A program made the position numbers and the translations under genes. Of a stretch of DNA of 53,193 nt, positions 37,848-49,049 are shown in pieces (the first letter of the stretch is position 1; every line of letters starts with the position of its first letter). The notes under the pieces are model-generated. The model was not told the DNA's origin and searched no databases. It saw only the letters and a program-made list of their open reading frames with translations. The DNA lies in the NCBI GenBank assembly GCA_905221605.1, contig CAJNDS010000901.1:1-53193 (forward strand), written 5' to 3'. This DNA comes from Symbiodinium natans (lineage: Eukaryota > Sar > Dinophyceae > Suessiales > Symbiodiniaceae).

Positions 37848-40800
37848 GTCTACTGCGACCAGATCCGAGATCTCCTGGCTCCTCGTGACGAGGCGCTGAT
37901 TGTTAGGCTTTTTGGGTTTAGGGTTTAGGGTTAGGGTTTAGGGTTTAGGGTTTAGGGTTTAGGGTTTAGGGTTTAGGGTTTAGGGTTTAGGGTTTAGGGT
38001 TTAGGGTTTAGGGTTTAGGGTTTAGGGTTTAGGGTTTAGGGTTTAGGGTTTAGGGTTTAGGGTTAGGGTTTGGGGTTTTTGGGGTTTAAGGTTTAGGGTT
38101 GCTGGGGTTGAGGGCTTCAGAACATCTAGGGTTTTCGCTTTTAGGGCCTACGGGGTTTTGGAGATAGGGTTTTGGTGTCGTCTTTGGTCGCTTGGGGCCT
38201 ATTGAAACAGAGGGTTTTGGGGCTCTACTATTGTTTTCGGGCTTGGGCTTACCCTCAGCCCTAAGCTTAAACCCTGAATCGGAAACGAAGGTGGCAGTAA
38301 AGGGTTTAGGGTTTAGGGCCCAACACATCTTAAAGCCCCTAGACCCTTGTGATCTGCAGGGTCTGGAGCCCTAAGCCCCTTGCCTCCCCTAAACCCTTTG
38401 CTTCCACTTCGCAGGCCCTAGCTGGAGCCTCCGACGTGGATGCTCTGCTTGCGCAGGGCTTCGCCAACCGAACCCTGGGCCAGGGACCCAAGGGTTTAGG
38501 GTTTTGACAAGATTGAAGCTTGAGCTGTGAGGGCTTTTTGGGTTCATCGGGCTTATCGGGCTTGTGAGGGTTTATGGATAGGGTGATAGGGCACTGGGGC
38601 TTACAGATGTGGGCTTTGGACTGAGGAGACGGGACGTCCCAGGGTTTGTGAAGGTTTCGGGGTTTCAAGACCGCGGGCTGAAGGCTTTGGATTTTGTTAT
38701 TTGTGAGTGTGAGTGGGGGGTAGTAGGTTCTGGGGATTTAGGGTTTGGAGGCTTAAGCCGCACAGCTTAGGGGCTTAACGCTTTCCTGACTCCTCAGCTC
38801 AGCCCTAAACCTTCGTAGATCAATGCCAACCAGCAACTCCAGGCAATGGCGGCTCTTCGCGCTCCCATCTTGTCCTCACGGTGAAAGCATGAGCCTCAGG
38901 GATCTTGACAGTGCGGCTTCGGGTTTATGGGGTTTAAGTTTCGAGTTCAGGCCTCAGCTTTTAGGCTTTTGGGTGGCATACTCTCCCCTGCACGCATGTC
39001 AACCTCCGTTTCATAAAGCCCTAAAATCAACACCCCAGCGTCCCAAGGCCTCCAAAACCCTTCACGCTTGGAACCTTGCACACCGAAGCCCAAGCGATGC
39101 TTGCCAACCCCAGCTACCTTGCCAGCCTCCAGCCAAAAGAGTAGGTTTAAGGAGCAGTTCCTCAACCCTCAAGCCCCTCCACCTACCATCCTTAACTAAC
39201 CCCCCAATCCCTTTCAATCTTGCTACCCTGAGCCCTCAGAGCCAAAAACCCCTAAACGGTCCCCAAGCCAAATCCCAAACCCCGAGCTACACTGAGGCCG
39301 TCGAACCAGGGCGCGGCCGCTTGGTCTTTGTGGACCTGGCAGGCTCCAAGAACGCCCGAAGCAGCGGCGCTGACGAGGTCGGCTGAGGTGTTTTCGTGGG
39401 GTTTAGTCCGGTTTGGTTTCGCAGTTGGGTGGGGCGGGGGGGGGGGGCTTAGGGTTCGTGGGTTTGTCTGATAGGCAAGGGCTCACGGGCTTCTCGGGTT
39501 CAGGGTCCCTAGGGTTTGCTGTTCTTGTTCTTCGGGGCCTGTGGGTGGAGCTCAAGCCTTCATGGTTCCCCGAACTATATTTCCCAAAGCACAATTTTAA
39601 CACCCTACTCGTGCAATTTAGGGTTCAGGGTTCCGGGTTGGCCCTAAACCCGGTACCATTATGTCAGGATGCCCACTTGCTGGCGGAAGCCAAAGCCATC
39701 AATCGGAGTTTGCACGCAGGGGCCTCAGGAGGTGGGGTTCATCGCAGGTATTTCCCATGTGTCGTTCTTCTTAATTAAGTCTGATAGGGGTTTATTTGTT
39801 CATGTGAGGTTAGGGGTTCAGGTTTGAGGTGTTATCCCGTGATATGACCCTCAAATGCCCAGACCCGAAACCAGACCCGAAACCACCCCAAACCCTAACT
39901 CCGTCAACCTCAATCCTTAAGCGCGAACCATTCAGCATTCATGCGCTACGCCTTAACTCCCAAGACCCTGTAAGCCCCAAAACCATCAGACCCAGATCCC
40001 GGTCTCGACGTAATGTTGACCTCCTTTTTTTTAATAACCCCCCCCCCTCCCCGTCTCAATTGATTTTTGTTTCCGGCCGCCCCGCCTATTGGGGGGGGGG
40101 CAGGGCTGTTCTTAACAAACCTGCCCCGCACCTTATCTGAGTCGGGCTGTTGAACCCTAAGCCCCACTCTGACAACCTGGACCCTAACTGTTCAAGGCCC
40201 GGGCAATCGCTTCAGAAGGGAAATTCTCTATGGACCTCCCCCCCAAAAATGGGCACTGGCCGGGATTTCTTATTATTGAGGGGGGGTTTACAATTGTTCC
40301 GGGATCCGAATTCTTTAATTACGGGGGGTTTAGAAAAACCAGGTTAACATTACGTGTGAAGTCTGAAGGGCTAAAGCAAGCCCTAATGCGCCAAGAGGCA
40401 CTAGCACATTGACAAACGAAGCCCGTGCTCGACACGAGAGCCTCCGAACGAAGGCGCTGGTAGCGGTGCTAGAGGCGACGGCCAACCATCAGCCTGCCAG
40501 CCATGTTTTCCTGATCCGAAGGGGTTCGGTTGTGGGTTTGGGCTTTATGAGTTTTGGGGGGGGGCGCCGAGGCCCGAAACCTCTGAAGCTTCAGCGTTTG
40601 TGAGATGCTGAGCTCACATTGGAGCTCTCTCGTAGCCAGGAGATTGGTTCCCTATGGCAACTCGCGGTTCACCATGCTGCGCGAACTCCCCGGAGCTTTC
40701 ACCGTTTGGGCCTTCAAAGGCTTCAAAAGGCTTTGAAAGGCTTTAAAAGGCTTTAAAGTATAGGGCCAGGGTTTAGGGAGTTTAGGGTTTGTTCTTTTGG

Positions 40801-41656
40801 TTTTACTGCCAGGGGAGCTGCTTAGGGAACAGCCTTAAGGAAATTCATTACTGCAGGCATCCCTCTATCCACTTCAGAGTGCCGGCTGAAAGTAACACCC
40901 GCCCTGTTGTCCAGCAGTTCTACAGTGTATTGTTTTTGGGGCGTCCTAAACGTTTGTGGTTAAAGCGTGAGGCTTGGCAATTAGTCTTTCAATTCCCAGC
41001 CCCTCGTCCTAGTCATATCTTTTCTGGGGCTGTGGCCTGCGCCCTAAACCTTTAACACCATAAGCCCAACTTTCAAGGTTGGAGGACGCCCTCTGCGCAT
41101 CGAGAATCCTCCTCCTCGTCCACGTGAGCCCCTTCACCCGGGACGCCGCGGACACAGCCGTGCCCCCAAGCTCCGGACTGCCCCTAAACCTCTGAAGCCC
41201 CCAGCCCCTGATTCCTCATGTAAAGCCCTCGTGCCCCACGCATGTAAATCCTAAGCCCCATAAGCGCTGGAGCCAAGCATGAGACCTTACAGGCTAGCTG
41301 AGCCCGATATTCTACGCGCCCCAAACCCTGGCCCTAACTTCCCCCAAGGAGCAACGTGTGCCCGTGAGGCCCACTCCTTGGCCTTGGCGAATCGCGTCTG
41401 TGCGATGAATTTGGAGGATCGACTGAGGGAGAAGGCACAGCTGCGGTAAGGGCACTCATGTAGGGTTTAGGGGTTAGGGTTAGGGTTTAGGGGTTAGGGT
41501 TTAGGGTTTATTCGGGCTTACGGGGTTAGGCACGCTCGATCAGCATCTAGTACAGAAAAACAGTTCTTGAAGGTCTGTGTGAGGTCCCTGTTTAACTTAA
41601 TATCACTTGTTTTTCCGGTGCCTGTCTAGGGCTTGGCAGCCGGCACGAAGGCAGAG

Positions 41657-41745
<89 letters not shown>

Positions 41746-43180
41746 AGCGCAGTCATCTTCAACCGAGGCAGACCACATATGGCAGGTTGCCTAAGTTGGG
41801 GACCCTGTTTGGGGCAGCCCATTATAAGACAGGCCCTTACGAAAAAGGGCACACTACAGTAAACTGTAGAGAGCTCCATCCTCGTCCATGCCCAAAATCC
41901 ACGTGTACTAGATGCTGATCGAGCGCAACTTCTCAGGAAGCCACGGTGGCGTCCTATTGGTTGCGCCGGCTCGAGGCTTGTACTTGGGGCGGTTGGTGTG
42001 GGGGATGTAAGCGGGCCTCATGGTGGACGCAAGGGGCGTGCTTTTGGTTGACGCTTGCTGCGCATGAGGGGGCGGCGTCTGAGTGGGGGGGCGGGGGCTG
42101 GGGAGGGTGCGTAAGCTTTGCCTGGTCGCCAGGCACAGCACGGCAAGCGCAAGCAAAAGGAAGCCGTGCTGCAACAGCAGCCCGGGTCTCGATCGGCCGT
42201 TTCCGAAACCAGCCGCACACAAGAAAAGCAAGAACACCGTGCCACCGCGAGATTTTTCCAATTTACGTGTTGGGGTGGAGGCGTTAGGATGTAGGTCTTT
42301 GTGTTCTTTCCGGTCAGACGATTGAGGGTAAGGTTTATGGCGTGGATTCAGGGTTTCGGGCTGAAAGTTCAGGGTCCCCTCAACGATACCCACAACGATA
42401 ACCTTAACGATACTCCTTCTCTTGCCATGAGCCATCGCGCTCACACAAGACGGCTTGGGGCTTGTTTGGGCTTGGGAGATGCAGCACTCCGAGCCTTTTC
42501 GTCAACAAATGTGGCTCTCAGGCTGGGCCAAGCACGTGCCGAAGAATCCGCGCTCAGGAAGCAGGCGGAGGCGGGACTCTAGAGCTCCTAGAGTTCAAGA
42601 ACCCGAAGCGTAACCCAAGCCTGATACTAGTATCCCTATAACCTGTAAACCTTGAGCCCTAAGCTGACCTAAACCTGGGTGCTGGAGGATTGCGTGCGCC
42701 AAGTAGACGACGTCCTGATGTTGGTGGAGGACCGAATCGTACGTTTAGGGGCAGGACAAAACCAAAAAGAAGGAGTGGTTGTGAGGGACAAATGCCCTAA
42801 ACCCTGAAACCTAGCCCTTAACCCTAAACCCTGCCTTCAACCCTAAACTCTAAACCGGTTTAGGGTTTAGGGCTTAGGGTAACCCTAAGCCCAAAACTCC
42901 TATTTGCGGCACCTGGTATCGGGACACAGGTAGGACCGCCCGAAAACATCGGAACAAAAAACTGGCCATGTTCGAGTAGACTTTAGACCCTCAACCCTAA
43001 ACTCACACCCTTGACCCTAAACCTTAAACCCTGCACCCCAAGCCCCAGGATTCTGCGCAGAGTGCACAGCCTGTGCCACGAAAAAGCAAGAGACCGTCAA
43101 AGGATCCTGCTCAAACCCCCGAGTCCCCAATATCTGGGAAATGCGCACAGAAGCCTCGAAATATGCATCTCGGGACGTGA
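37848..43180 (+). CDS. Kinesin-like motor protein, multi-exon, N-terminus missing
   Basis: Exons join in phase at 37,848-37,901, 38,415-38,493, 38,843-38,880, 39,297-39,377, 39,668-39,747, 40,441-40,491, 40,640-40,703, 41,085-41,159, 41,369-41,445, 42,522-42,570 and 42,688-42,738, with a possible tail exon from 43,049. They read through the kinesin motor in order: VYCDQIRDLLAP; LLAQGFANR; switch I NGGSSRSHLVLT; switch II VFVDLAGSK (usual Glu replaced by Lys); LLAEAKAINRSL; VPYGNSRFTMLRELPG; LLLVHVSP; SLALANRVCAMN. A coiled coil follows (REKAQLR|LGQARAEESALR). It is a microtubule motor by family, but the P-loop exon was not found, so ATPase activity is unproven. Donors are GT, and GC at 40,492 and 42,571. 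Confidence 0.75.
37917..38072 (+). repeat. TTTAGGG tract, about 20 copies, in kinesin intron
   Basis: Nearly perfect TTTAGGG with a few TTAGGG variants, at the donor side of the intron 37,902-38,414. CCCTAAA-type words lie at its acceptor side (38,371-38,400). Confidence 0.95.
40018..40340. other. Poly-C / poly-G patches in kinesin intron
   Basis: The 693-nt intron between 39,747 and 40,441 holds several G or C runs of 7-10 bases (40,040, 40,090, 40,280, 40,322). These may be error-prone to sequence. No exon seen. Confidence 0.5.
41446..41520 (+). repeat. TTTAGGG/TTAGGG tract at kinesin donor
   Basis: Directly after the GTAAGGG donor at 41,446 come about six TTTAGGGG / TTAGGG units in the same polarity as at the other donors. 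Confidence 0.85.
41659..41743 (+). repeat. (GA)n microsatellite
   Basis: About 42 GA dinucleotides within the long kinesin intron 41,446-42,521. Open frames across it (Arg-Glu or Leu-Ser repeats) are artefacts. Confidence 0.95.
42780..43046. repeat. Opposed CCCTAAA and TTTAGGG tracts
   Basis: CCCTAAACCCTGAAACC (42,793 on) meets GGTTTAGGGTTTAGGG (42,855 on) head to head at AACCGGTTTAGG, so a hairpin is possible. More CCCTAAA follows to the acceptor before 43,049. Confidence 0.8.
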
Positions 43181-43390
43181 CTTGGGGGAGCGGGCAATGC
43201 ACCGCGATCGCAGCAAGCAGCCAGAGGCTGTTGCAAGAAGCGCCGGAAGAAGGGAGCTCCAACCCGGTGACGTGCCGCTGGTCGCGAAGCGGACAAGAAA
43301 TGGGCCGGTTCGACCGCAGGGTGTGATTCGTTAGGCGTGATTTGCTGTTCAAGTCTGCCCGTGGTAACTATTTTTCTTGTCATGTAACCG

Positions 43391-43630
43391 TTGTGTGGTT
43401 GTGAGTGGTTGTGAGTGGTTGTGAGTGGTTTTGAGTGGTTGTGAGTGGTTGTGAGTGGGTGTGAGTGGTTGTGAGTGGTTGTGAGTGGTTGTGAGTGGTT
43501 GTGAGTGGTTGCGAGTGGTTGCGAGTGGTTGCGAATGGTTGCGAGTGGTTGCGAGTGGTTGCGAGTGGTTGCGAGTGGTTGTGAGTGGTTGTGAGTGGTT
43601 GTGAGTGGTTGTGAGTGGTTGTCAGAGGTT
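43391..43630 (+). repeat. 10-bp minisatellite GTGAGTGGTT
   Basis: About 23 copies, with a central block where GTGAG is GCGAG. Followed by a short GACGTGCGCGTG repeat at 43,670-43,705. Confidence 0.95.
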
Positions 43631-44040
43631 GTGTGGTGGTTGTGTGCATTCGCGCGAAAATATGCGCTTGGACGTGCGCGTGGACGTGCGCGTGGACGTG
43701 CGGGTGTGGACTTTTCTCTATTTTTTGTTTCTTTCTTTGCGTTTTGACATTCGTGTGGAATGCGTCAACATGCGCTTTAAACTAGTCCCTTCCCTTATAC
43801 ACCCACGTCCTATTTTGTCATCCTAATTTGAAATATTTTTCCCGTGCACCCAGCCCAACAGTATTAGTACTTAGGGCGAGGGATTACCTGGACGTGCGAT
43901 GACGTGCGTGTGAACATGCACGTGCAGGTGCGTGTGGACGTTCGCGTGAATGTGCGCACGTGCGCACGAACGTACACCCGTTTGTCCCGAACTCTTTCTC
44001 CTTTATATTTCTGCATTTTACTTGAACCTCTTTTGTATCC

Positions 44041-44163
44041 ATAGGTTCACTTTACTTAAAGCTCCACAGACCCTAAGCCTAAACCCCAATTAAACCCTAA
44101 ACCCCAAACCCTGAACCCTAAACCCTAAAACCTAAACCCTAAATCTTCAACCCTAAACCCTAA
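44041..44163 (+). repeat. CCCTAAA-type tract
   Basis: Degenerate CCCTAAA/CCCCAAA sequence just before the hairpin at 44,164. Confidence 0.8.
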
Positions 44164-44190
44164 CAAGTTAAATACAACTTATTTAACTTG
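44164..44190. repeat. 10-bp inverted repeat before a possible splice acceptor
   Basis: CAAGTTAAAT (44,164-44,173) and ATTTAACTTG (44,181-44,190) pair perfectly with a 7-nt loop. CAG follows directly and then a short open segment (LFLVSGPPKKC) to about 44,290. The AAGTTAAA word is also part of the inverted repeat in the intron at 29,892-29,984. Confidence 0.6.
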
Positions 44191-44339
44191 CAGCTGTTTT
44201 TGGTTTCGGGGCCACCAAAAAAATGTTGGGGACACTGCCTGCGGGTGGGAACCAACGTCATAAAACCCATATCTGAGACGATTTAGAAGTTGAAGGGCGA
44301 CCCCATACGACATCTACTGCAAGCTTAATGCATGGTAAA

Positions 44340-45000
44340 CCCTAAACCCTAACCCTAAACCCTAGACCCTAAACCCAAAACCCTAAACCCCTCAATCAAG
44401 CCCGACTACTCGAAATCCCAAACCGCGATTCAGAAAAATTCGGAATTTTCTGAATTTTTCGTGGTCCTGGTACTAAATACAAGAGGACAAAATTCAGAAA
44501 ATTCGGAATTTTTCTGAATCTTCTGAATTCTGAACGGGGTGATTTTCTTCTGAGTTTCGGCCTTAACCTTGTATTATTGCAGGGTAGAGTGGGCGCAATG
44601 AGGCCTGAAACCCTTAAACCCCAAACCCTAAACTTTGGCTCGTAGGGTTGGGGGTTGATGGGGGGTAGAGGGTTGAGGGATGGAGGGTTGGGGTTTGAGG
44701 CTTCTCTGGGTTCGGGGTTGATGGGGTTAATAGGGTTATCCTCTTGATGGGGTTGTGGGTTGAGGCTTAGGGTTGAGGGCTAAGTTGGGGCTGTGAGCCT
44801 CATTCCAGTCAACCCTAAACCCTTAATCCTAAACCCTGAATTCGTAACCGTAAACTCCGTAAACCCTATACCCTCAACTCTCCATCAACCCTCACCCCCC
44901 AACCCTAAATCCTGAACAGCAGCCCTAAATCCCCAACCCAAAGCCCTAGAAACCACTATTCCTCAGACGAACGAGTAAACTGAATCGCCAAAGCTTCGGC
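44340..45000. other. Telomere-like and A/T palindromic filler
   Basis: CCCTAAA tract at 44,338-44,395, then self-complementary AATTCGGAATTTTCTGAATT words at 44,427-44,530, then GGGGTTGATGGGG and CCCTAAACCC stretches. No gene recognised. Confidence 0.4.
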
Positions 45001-45150
45001 GAACGATGCCAAACGAAAGAAACGATGCATCTATGCCATATCAGACGTATTGCGATCGATGCCAAACGAAAGAAACGAAGCTTCTATGCCATATCTGACA
45101 GACATATTGAGATCGATGCCAAACGAAGGAAACGAAGCTTCTATGCTATA
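44990..45150 (+). repeat. Three-copy repeat, about 65 bp
   Basis: GATGCCAAACGAAAGAAACG followed by A(A/T)GC(A/T)TCTATGCCATATC, at 45,007, 45,058 and 45,115. Confidence 0.8.
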
Positions 45151-45274
45151 TCCTCAAACACATGAAAACAAAAAACACCAAAATGTTAGGAATATGTTAG
45201 GAAAAGTTAGATAAGTTAGGAAAACACTTACAAAAAGTTAACATAACTTAGCAACTTATGTAACATGTCTTAAC

Positions 45275-47465
45275 CTCTCTTCTCTTGTCTGTTTCAAGTC
45301 TTTCCATGTATTTGACCATGTTTCCTCTTGGCGGTCACGCTTTCTTCTCTTGTCTGTTTCAAGTCATTCTATGTCGTTCTCCATATTTCCTCTTGGCGGT
45401 CACGCTACGCTTTCTTCTCTTGTTTGTTTCACGTCATAGATTTTCTCCATGTTTCACCTTGGCGGTCACGCCCTTTCTTCTCTTGTCTGTTTCAAGTCAT
45501 TCTATGTTTGTTTCATGTTTCCTCTTGGCGTTCACCCCCTATCTTCTCTTGTCTGTTTCAAGTCATTCTATGTCTTTCTCCATGTTTCCTCTTGGGCGGT
45601 CACGCTTTCTTCTCTTGTCTGTTTCAAGTCATTCTTCTATGTCGTTTTCCATGTTTCCTCTTGGCGGTCACGTTGTCTTTTCTTGTCTGCTTCAGGTCAT
45701 TCGATGTATTTCTTCATGTTTCCTCTTGGCGGTCAGGCTTTCTTCTCTTGTCTGTTTCAAATCAGTCTATGTCTTCTCCAAGATTCCTCTTGGCGGTCAC
45801 GCTTCTTCTCTTGTCTGCTTCAAGTCATTCTAGGTCTTTCTCCATGTTTCCTCTTGGCGGTCACGTTTTCTTGTCTTGTCTGCTTCAGGTCAGTCGATGT
45901 ATTTCTCCATGTTTCCTCTTGGCGGTCACGCTTGCTTCTCTTGTCTGTTTCAGGTCAGTCTACGTCTTTATGCTTTCTTCTCTTGTCTGTTTCAGGTCAT
46001 TCGATGACTTTCTCCATGTTTCTTCTTGGCGGTCACGCTTTCTTCTCTTGTCTGTTTCAAGTCATTCTATGTTTTTTTCATGTTTCCTCTTGGCGGTCAC
46101 CCCCTATCTTCTCTTGTCTGTTTCAAGTCATTCTATGTCTTTCTCCATGTTTCCTCTTGGGCGGTCACGTTTTCTTGTCTTGTCTGTTTCAAGTCTTTCT
46201 ATGTCGTTTTCCATGTTTCCTCTTGGCGGTCACGCTTTCTTCTCTTGTCTGTTCAAGTTTTCCCATGTCTTCTTAATGTTTCCTCTTGGCGGTCAAGCTT
46301 TCTTCGCTTGTCTGCTTCAAGTCATTGTACGTCTTTCTCCATGTTTCCTCTTGGCGGTCACGCTTTCTTCTCTTGACTGTTTCAAGTCTTTCGATGTCGT
46401 TCTCCATGTTTCCTCTTGGCGGTCACGCTTTCTTCTCTTGTCTGTTTCAAGTCATTCTATGTTTTTCTCCATGTTTCCTCTTAGCGGTCACGCTTTCTTC
46501 TCTCGTTTGTTTCAAGTTATTCTAGGTCTTTCTCCATGTTTCCTCTTGGCGGTCACGCTTTCTTCTCTGGTCTGCTTCAATTCATTCTATGTCTTTCTCC
46601 ATGTTTCCTCTTGGCGGTCACGCCCTTTCTTCTCTTGTCTGTTTCAAGTCATTCTATGTTTTTTTCATGTTTCCTCTTGGCGGTCACCCCCTATCTTCTC
46701 TTGTCTGTTTCAAGTCATTCTATGTCTTTCTCCATGTTTCCTCTTGGGCGGTCACGTTTTCTTGTCTTGTCTGTTTCAAGTCTTTCTATGTCGTTTTCCA
46801 TGTTTCCTCTTGGCGGTCACGCTTTCTTCTTTTGTCTGTTCAAGTTTTCCCATGTCTTCTTAATGTTTCCTCTTGGCGGTCAAGCTTTCTTCGCTTGTCT
46901 GCTTCAAGTCATTTTACGTCTTTCTCCATGTTTCCTCTTGGCGGTCACGCTTTCTTCTCTTGACTGTTTCAAGTCTTTCGATGTCGTTCTCCATGTTTCC
47001 TCTTGGCGGTCACGCTTTCTTCTCTTGTCTGTTTCAAGTCATTCTATGTCTTTCTCCATGTTTCCTCTTGGCGGTCACGATTTCTGTTGTCTGTTTCAAG
47101 TCATTCAAGGTCTTTCTCCATGTTTCCTCTTGGCGGTCACGCCCTTTCTTCTCTTGTCTGTTTCAAGTCTTTCTATGTCGTTTTCCAAGTTTCCTCTTGG
47201 CGGTCACGCTTTCTTCTCGTGTCTGCTTCAAGTCTTTCCATGTCTTTCTCCATGTTTCCTCTTGATGGTCACGCTTTCTTCTCTTCTCTGTTCAAGTCTT
47301 TCCATGTCGTTCTTCATGTTCCCTCTTGGTGGTCATGCTTTCTTCTCTTGTCTGCTTCAAGTCATTCTATATCTTTCTCCATGTTTCCTCTTGGCGGTCA
47401 CGCTTTCTTCTCTTGTCTGCCTCACGTCATTCTATGTATTTCTCCATGTTTCCTCTTGGCTGGCC
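45275..47465 (+). repeat. 65-bp minisatellite, about 33 copies
   Basis: The unit runs TTTCTTCTCTTGTCTGTTTC-AAGTCATTCTATGTCTTTCT-CCATGTTTCCTCTTGGCGGT-CACGC. It is not a multiple of three, yet stops are rare in all plus-strand frames, which gives open frames of up to 511 codons. A higher-order block of about 590 bp is repeated (46,060-46,440 and 46,650-47,030 are nearly the same, marked by TCACCCCCTATCTTC). There is no start context, signal or codon bias favouring one frame, so I treat it as a satellite. Confidence 0.9.
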
Positions 47466-48380
47466 CGGCTGCCGAGGCGGCGCGCGCAAGCGCTTACAAT
47501 TAACATCCTATGTCGCGGAGCGTTTGCTCTGAGGACCATGCGCGCCCACCTTCCCCGCCATCGCCTGCCCAAGACAGCGGATGCTGCTTCTCTAATGTCA
47601 GATCCTGAATATGGATGCCACGGCAGCTCCTTGAAACTGCTTCTCCCGTCCACAGTCGAAGAAGCTAAGAGGCTTTGCGAATTTTAGAATCCCAAGGTGT
47701 CTGCCGCCAGTGCTCCGAGCGAATCAGTGATAGACATGGTTTGCAGCTTACGGTGCAGGCTTTGCTGTTGCGTTTAGGACGGCAGGACATCGAACTGATG
47801 CGGCAGCCATTCATTTAACTGCCTTCGATCAGTGCGAACCCGTTGCTTCGCAAGCCATGGACCGTCTTCTGGGAGCAGCTGAAGTGTCCTGGGCTCTACT
47901 GCATCCTCCAGCAAACCAACCTGGTGGCGACTCCACCTCACGCGGGAACAGACACTTGGGGCTCAAAAAGGCCACAGGATGGACCTGCAGAGATCTGTGA
48001 GAGATGGACAACTGAATAATTGTGAATAGCTGCTCGCCACTTCAGATTTTTAACGTAAGGAAGCGGCTGAGTGTACTTCTTCTCATCGTCCGAGTGTACT
48101 ACTCACTTCGACCTGAATTGCCTCCTTGCAGGCGGGCGCTCTTCCACACATGGGTCTCCACATTGTGGTGCAACGGGCAAGCATTATCAAGTATTACCAC
48201 GACACAAAGTTCCAGACAAAAGTTCTGGTCGTAGCAACATTGCGTGTGCCAGAGTCGCAGGTTGCAGGTGAACTTTTTCTCTTGCACAGCGGCTTTGTCA
48301 CGAGCCACGCTCATGTCACGTAGCTTGTGGCATGCACTGCGCACTTGTTGACTCTCACTACACTGGCTGACGATTTCAAC
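47466..48380. other. Region without identified gene
   Basis: Unique GC-balanced sequence. Several frames of 60-118 codons are open on both strands, none with recognisable features. Confidence 0.3.
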
Positions 48381-48392
48381 ATGCATCTCGTC

Positions 48393-48545
48393 AGACTTGC
48401 TGGATGCAACTGTTCGTTGCTTATCCTCTTCTTTCTTCAGGAAACCTGGATGCAACTGTTCGTTGCTTATTCTTTTCCTTCTTCAACGAATCTGGACGCA
48501 ACTGTTCGCTGAGCTAGATGCAACTGTTCGTTGCTTCCTCAACGA
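48393..48545 (+). repeat. GATGCAACTGTTCGTTGCTT repeat, four copies
   Basis: Copies near 48,402, 48,449, 48,497 and 48,519 (second half changed in the third), separated by CTTCTTT(C)AGGAAACCTG-like spacers. Confidence 0.8.
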
Positions 48546-48653
48546 ATCTAGTCATGACCATCAGGCCTACTTCGCAGGCAGCTGAAAGCCAGTAACGTCT
48601 CCTCAAGAGAGAAATGTACCAGAGACCGCACAAATACCCAAACGCGCACCCAT

Positions 48654-49047
48654 CACATAGCAAAGTCCAGCGAACCATCTCCACACACGTGACACGATCA
48701 TCGCAGACATCAACATAAGCTGATGATTTTTGATGTATACACAGAAGATTAACACAGTGTGGTTAGCACGAGCTGATCGCAAGTCCTTGCTGCTTCGGTG
48801 CTTGAGGAATCCAGTTCAAAAGGTGCTTAATTGAACCCCTCTCGCCCGAGTCGATGTGACAACGGTGAAGCTACCAGCGCAGCTATCACATAGCAAAGTC
48901 CAGCGAACCACTTCCACACAAGTAACGCAATCTTGATGTTTTTGATGTATACACAGAAGATTGGCATATTGTGCTTAGCACGAGCTGGTCGCTAGTCCTT
49001 GCTGCTTCGGTTGAGGTATTGATTTCAAACGGTGCTAATTGAGCCCA
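48654..49047 (+). repeat. Two-copy direct repeat, about 170 bp
   Basis: 48,654-48,837 and 48,887-49,047 both run from CACATAGCAAAGTCCAGCGA through TTTTTGATGTATACACAGAA and GTCCTTGCTGCTTCGG to GGTGCTAATTGA(G/A)CCC, with small indels. Confidence 0.8.
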
Positions 49048-49049
49048 CG

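Noticed and set aside
37917-38072. TTTAGGG tract as a true chromosome end.
   Set aside because: Unique exons continue on both sides, so it is interstitial here.
41607-41918. 103-codon Arg-Glu repeat ORF and its antisense Leu-Ser ORF.
   Set aside because: Translation of a (GA)n microsatellite.
45328-46863. 511-codon ORF as a secreted or membrane repeat protein.
   Set aside because: The repeat unit is 65 bp, other frames are equally open, and no signal or start favours this one.
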